Shown here: in pieces, positions 59,319 through 64,000 of the stretch | How the letters are laid out: each line of letters begins with the position of its first letter | Position numbering within the stretch: position 1 is the stretch's first letter | DNA from: Ottelia alismoides | Taxonomy: Eukaryota; Streptophyta; Magnoliopsida; Alismatales; Hydrocharitaceae | Direction: 5' to 3' | Assembly (NCBI GenBank): GCA_037367405.1 | Contig: JAZKJV010010536.1 | Span: 434,001-498,000 of the forward strand | DNA length: 64,000 bases | Notes under the pieces: model-generated | The model's input: the letters and a program-made list of their open reading frames with translations, nothing else | What the model was told of the DNA's origin: nothing | Database searches by the model: none | Translations under genes and position numbers: made by a program

Positions 59319-61727
59319 TCTCCTTCACCTCCCTTCTCTGTTTGATCCTTCTTCAACCCCCAAAACCCCTCGTTTCGAGTGTGTGCGTGCTCTCGGTGAC
59401 AAAGAGAGTACCCCCCGATGTCGAGGCGATACTAGGAGGTGAGGACGTGGTCCAAGGAGGAGCACCGACGACGCCTCTGCTCCCTGGTCCCCAGGTAAGA
59501 GAATCGCATTTTCCTTACATTTCTAGGTAGATTTAGCATTAGATTTTATGTTCCCACCTTTTATTTAATCCGTAGATTCCTAGTTTAGCCTAAATTTGGA
59601 AATCAAAGATCGTCGGAGCTCCCTTCTCTGGCCATGTTTCATCATATCCCCGCCTGGTTTGTCTCATCATTTCATACCCAAATCATTCCCCCTCGCATGC
59701 TCCATCTTTTCCTCCACTCGAACCAACCCATCCTCTCTAGATCGGTGAAATGGAGCTTCACCTCCATTGTACGTCAGAGATCCTTCATTCACCTCATCCC
59801 TTATGCGATGCAGCTTCAACTAGGGTCGAGTAGATTTGCCTCGAGCCTAGGATTCCTCTTCTGCAGGTTCAACACATAAAGGAACCCAATATGGGTCAAT
59901 CTTTAGGCAGAACGAGGGTCCCAGGCAGCCTGAACTTTGACAAGCTCTTGGCTACTTCTCAGTGGGGCCAAGGCCTTATTGATGGTGCTAGTTTTATTAG
60001 AATGCTCCCAGAAAGACGATGGATTCATCAGCACCGCGAATGAAAGACGGAGATGCGAGATCTGTACGATCGAAGCAGCCCCTAAGAGTAGTTCTTCCAT
60101 GTTCGTCCTGGTAGCTCCGAGTCGTTTGATGCGGACGTAGCTCTAGTTTATGTTAGGGTCGTCTGATTATCTCCCCATCCACCTTCATATTAGGGGTGAG
60201 ATGCAATCACAAGCATCGATGGTGAAGTAGTATTAGTCCATCTGGTCTGTTGATCACATAAGTGATGCACATCCGACCGTCCATTAGCGCTCAAATAAGG
60301 GATAAACTTCAAGTAACCCCTTCCATCTTTTGTTTTTAACTTTTAGTAATGTAAATATTATTCATAGCATAAAAAATGACGGGATTTTTCCATTAAACCC
60401 CTTGCAATGTTGTATATTTGCCTTGATGTTCGTGCCAGCTCACCTCACTAGACCTGATGTAAGGTGGGTATTTTGCAAACATGCCCTTGCAAATTTTTCG
60501 TATTTATATTTAATCTAGAAATTTGTATAATTAGTGTTAATAGTTGTGGACAAATTATACAGAGGACCTTCATTATTTTGAATATTGAAAATATTTCCCT
60601 ACCAGGTGTTTTTAAAGTAAATATGTGTGGATAAATTGCATAATAGCCCCTAGATTTTTACTTTAGGGCCCTAGAATGTACGAAATCTTCTTGATATTTG
60701 GAAATAGGTCCATGTTAGTTTATACATTTTTGTGCTTGTTTTATTTATTAAAAATATCACACGTGCTCTAAAAATTATGAAAAATTAGGACAATGTACTT
60801 GGATGCTTATTCTTTCACACTATATTTTTATTTTTACATTTTATGCACATTGATTATTTTAAAAATTAAATGGAGCTCTTTGTATCGCTATTTAGCATTA
60901 AAAATACGAAAAATACAAAAGATTTTTGAAAAAATCTTAAAAGAATTATATGTTGTTTACTATAGTAGTTACAACTCCAGACCAAAAAACTCAAAAAAAA
61001 AAAGAAATTGATTAAAAAAATAAAAAGCTCCAAAATAGTACAAAAAATATACAAATTCTTCAAGAAATTCAAAAATATTTATCTCTATTCCAGAATTTTC
61101 TTTATACTATATATTATATAAGATAATTAGTTTAAAGGAATTTTGGACTTATTTATATTTGTAATACCATAAAACACTTGGCCTATTTAATTAATCCATG
61201 TTTTGAGATATTTTTGACTTTACAAATATATAAAAATTAGCAAAAATGTCAAAAAATCTCAAAAAAATAGTAAAAAAATATGAAAAACACAAAAAGATTT
61301 GATTGTGCAAACTTTGGTTCTTTTTAAATTATATTCATAATCGCAATACTGTATATGGGATTTTATACATACATATATATATATATATCATTATTAAATA
61401 TTATAAATACCTTGTAAATGTTTTTAAAACCTTTAAAATTATAAAGGATTGTACTTTAGGATATTTCTCTAATTTTTAAACATTTATTATATATATTATA
61501 TACTTTATTTTATATACACATTATCATATGTATGCATATGCCCCTATAAATACTATATAAATACTATAAAAATTTAAAAGTAAAAAGAAAATTCAAAATA
61601 AAGAATTAAAAATTATTAAAAAACAAAAAATCTATCAAAAATTAAAAATAAAAAACCCACATAAATAAAGAGATTGATGTCCATAATTCATTTTGATTAG
61701 AAATAATCGTTAGGCTACCATTATTTT

Positions 61728-61746
61728 CTCTCTGTGGTTCGACCTC
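61728..61746 (+). promoter_or_regulatory. Conserved LTR motif (D)
   Basis: CTCTCTGTGGTTCGACCTC, about 198 bp before the LTR end. Confidence 0.6.
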
Positions 61747-61946
61747 TACGTACTTGCATGTTATACATCTTTGTTGTAGAGTATAATAAATTGTACTCTA
61801 CATTTTTGTTATTCATTGATTTATTATATGATGTGAGTGCTTGTTGATAGGTCATGTGATCTTGTAAATGGTTGCCTCAGCAATAATCTATCTTTTTCTT
61901 CCATAAGGATAATTTTAGACCCTCGCAAAACCATGTGCACATCATA

Positions 61947-61964
61947 TGGAGTCATTGTTGTGAA
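61947..61964 (+). other. Primer-binding site of element D (degenerate tRNA-Asp type)
   Basis: TGGAGTCATTGTTGTGAA, two bases after the LTR end; several differences from the tRNA-Asp-complementary site, many of them C-to-T or G-to-A type. Confidence 0.55.
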
Positions 61965-64000
61965 GGAATATGTGTAACCTAATTTTGTAAATAATTTTCT
62001 TTTCTGGTTAATTCATTTTCTTGTGCATATTTCTTTACATTTTTCTGCCTTATACATATTTCTGCTTTTATTTCTTTTCACGTTTTAATTGATTATCTGT
62101 GTTAATACTTTATCTCTTGTTGTGTTTGTTGCGAGGGACCGCTACATGAGGATGACCTCTTAGGAGGATGATGCAACCAAGCTTGGTGTAGACTAACTTT
62201 CTTGCCCTGACAAATTAGATAGGCAGCAAGCAAAGCAAGGGGTCCACTTAGCATAGATCATTAGCTTAGGATGTTATTTTATTTTTGGTGAGAGAGTGAT
62301 TTATTTGTTCATTATTAATTGTAATAATTATGGACTTGGACACTAGTCTACTTATGAGGTCCACTGTCTAGATATCTATTCACCTAGGGGTCTCGTCACA
62401 GTTTTCCAAGTTTTCTTCACCTTCTACCTCTATTTATCCCTATTTTCCCTTTATCTTCATTTGTTTCATGATGTTTTGAGTTTTTTGATTTTTTATTTGT
62501 TTTGTGTGCATGGAGCCCCCAGATTTTAGGATTTCTTGTCTCAGTAATTAGGTCCAAACCCTAGTAAGAATTATGCTCCTATAGTCTATTACGTTTGGAT
62601 CTAGTTTGTTAGTTATTTCGATTTGAACCCACGCACCGAGAGAGGCACCATATAGTGCTAGCATGCACCGAAGTGGCTCATGATCGGACTCTCGGGCTCA
62701 TTTTTGAATAGTTGACATATGGTTCTTCACGATGTATAGCAACTACTGTTTAGGGTGATTTTGTCAATTGCACACTGCCATGTAGAAGGCTTAATAATTC
62801 TACTTTTCATACCACATGGAGAGAGCCGGGAAGCATTATAAGTCCTATGAATCTGCATACATCATTAGATTCAATGGTGAGATTTTCATCATCAAATTGA
62901 CTTACACGGTTTTTTTGCTATCTCACTCAAACTTTGAGCACCCAGGACTTAAATGAAAATTTACAAAATTGTTAGGCGCTTGTATGCAAAATATCCATAA
63001 AAAACTGAAAAACGAAAATCTAAAACAAGGGGGCTGCTAAATAAACTTTGCATTAATTAAAATCTACAATGGACTTCATTGCTTTGGGTTCATAAAGCCC
63101 TCATGTTTTCAGGTACCTTAGGAGGGGACCACCCCCCCTAATGAGCGAGGCGCGACCCACTAAGGATTAGAGACAAAACCCAGTTTGTAACTGCCTTGTG
63201 TATCGCCTAAATTTCTGAAGTATTGGTGCTTTTATCGTGTGGGGCCAAGTAGGGTCTTGTCATCGATGGTTCTTCTGCCTTGTGTGGAACATAGACATGG
63301 TACAAAGTACTGAGCTTAGTCCATTCCCTTACGGGTGTGTCTGTCTCATCAGTTAGTGTCTGAGTAGGTCCTTGCATGCTCACATGTGATTCTGTTGCAA
63401 GCGAGGTCCGAAGTAGTGGTTTCACCTATCTTCTTCCTCCTTCTTATTCTTTGGCTATGTAGGGATCTATGAAGGTTACAAGGACCTCAAAAAGTGTAGA
63501 CTACATGTTATAAAGGAGGAACATAAGTACGAAATACTTTTCCGACAGTACTCTCGATGCTACAGGGTTAACGTCTAAGGACTTGTTAAAAGATATGCTT
63601 GAAATAACAACTCTAAATATAAAAATAGTCGATCCTTTACGGGTTCACATTTGTAGAGTTGGTGAACTGAATTTTGTATTGTGATTTTATGGATCTAGTT
63701 TAAGGTTCAAAGATCCTGTCCCGCGCACGTGCACAAATTTTGTTATATGTGTTTCTCTTTGAGCCCCTGCTCATTTCAATCCTTTCTACTATTTTACACT
63801 CCTTTTATTTCTCATTGACCATCGACTTCCTCCTTCATTGATCCTCTCTTGCTCAATGATGTCGATCCATAGATGGTCCAGTCGGGACTTCACCGACGCC
63901 TACATCTATTTCATGGACTTGGCATCATCAATACTTCAAGGCAATTCCCGAGAATGCAGTATGGATCTTGCGAACTGATCTCCAGACTCCTCATCATCTT
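61965..64000 (+). other. Leader of element D
   Basis: Non-coding. GTTGCGAGGGACCGC at about 62127 is shared with A; the block 62820-63000 corresponds to the A and B leaders, but the splice-donor-like GTAAGT is ATAAGT here (62838-62843). Only short frames are seen to the window end. Confidence 0.6.

Larger units (their letters stand above)
57911..61944 (+). repeat. Left (5') LTR of element D (Athila-like)
   Basis: About 4034 bp. Starts TGATTAGTCTCCATTTCATC (compare TGATGAATCTCCATTTCATC in A) and ends GCACATCA. Resembles A's LTR in outline: AT-rich start, phrase GAAACTTTGTACATGAAAGT at about 58267 also at about 2425 and 12460, GC-rich middle at 59030-60300, AT-rich end. The paired LTR lies beyond the window, so the end is set by position of the primer site. 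Confidence 0.75.
57911..64000 (+). mobile_element. Element D: Athila-like retrotransposon, 5' part only
   Basis: LTR, degenerate primer-binding site and leader, inserted into chromovirus remnant E after GTGAC (57906-57910, expected target duplication). No gag appears before the window ends; whether it is autonomous cannot be judged. Confidence 0.75.

Overview
This is eukaryotic, non-genic DNA from a flowering plant with a large, repeat-rich nuclear genome. The evidence is the dense nest of plant-type Ty3/gypsy LTR retrotransposons: Athila-like elements primed by tRNA-Asp, plus remnants of a Tekay/Del-like chromovirus. I found no host gene, tRNA, rRNA or CRISPR array. The species cannot be told from the sequence.

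Layout. 1-1772 is part of a chromovirus-type LTR on the minus strand, followed by the end of its integrase/chromodomain (1773-2063 and 16003-about 16455). That coding remnant is split by element A (2064-16002, plus strand), an Athila-like large retrotransposon derivative with 3.9-kb LTRs and a non-coding 6.2-kb interior. About 16456-17853 is AT-rich unclassified sequence with a short tandem repeat. Element B (17854-48800, plus strand, perfect 5-bp target duplication ATAGT) is a complete but dead Athila-like element with 3.8-kb LTRs and recognisable gag, protease, reverse transcriptase, RNase H and integrase, all broken. B carries two later insertions. Element C (21657-34094, minus strand) is a non-autonomous Athila-like element that landed inside B's primer-binding site. 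A 1223-bp Mutator-like element (44764-45986) with a perfect 9-bp target duplication sits in B's right LTR.

48806-56612 holds three copies of a second LTR family (the chromovirus LTR). Two lie side by side in the same direction and the last two are head to head, forming an imperfect palindrome of about 6 kb. The third copy leads into another chromovirus integrase/chromodomain remnant on the minus strand (about 56780-57910), which is cut by element D (57911 to the window end), a fourth Athila-like element of which only the left LTR and leader are visible.

Relative order of events: chromovirus remnants and LTR copies first; then A, B and D inserted into them; then C and the Mutator-like element inserted into B.

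The most unusual signal is shared by A, B and C. Upstream of the 3' LTR each has a row of hairpins whose 3' arm ends in AAGTATAG followed by a G-run, the same string as the element's own polypurine tract. Four otherwise dissimilar LTR families (A-D) also share a palindromic LTR start and a motif close to CTCCCTGAGTTCGACC 140-200 bp before the LTR end. All boundaries and homologies were found by eye; no alignment or database search was run.
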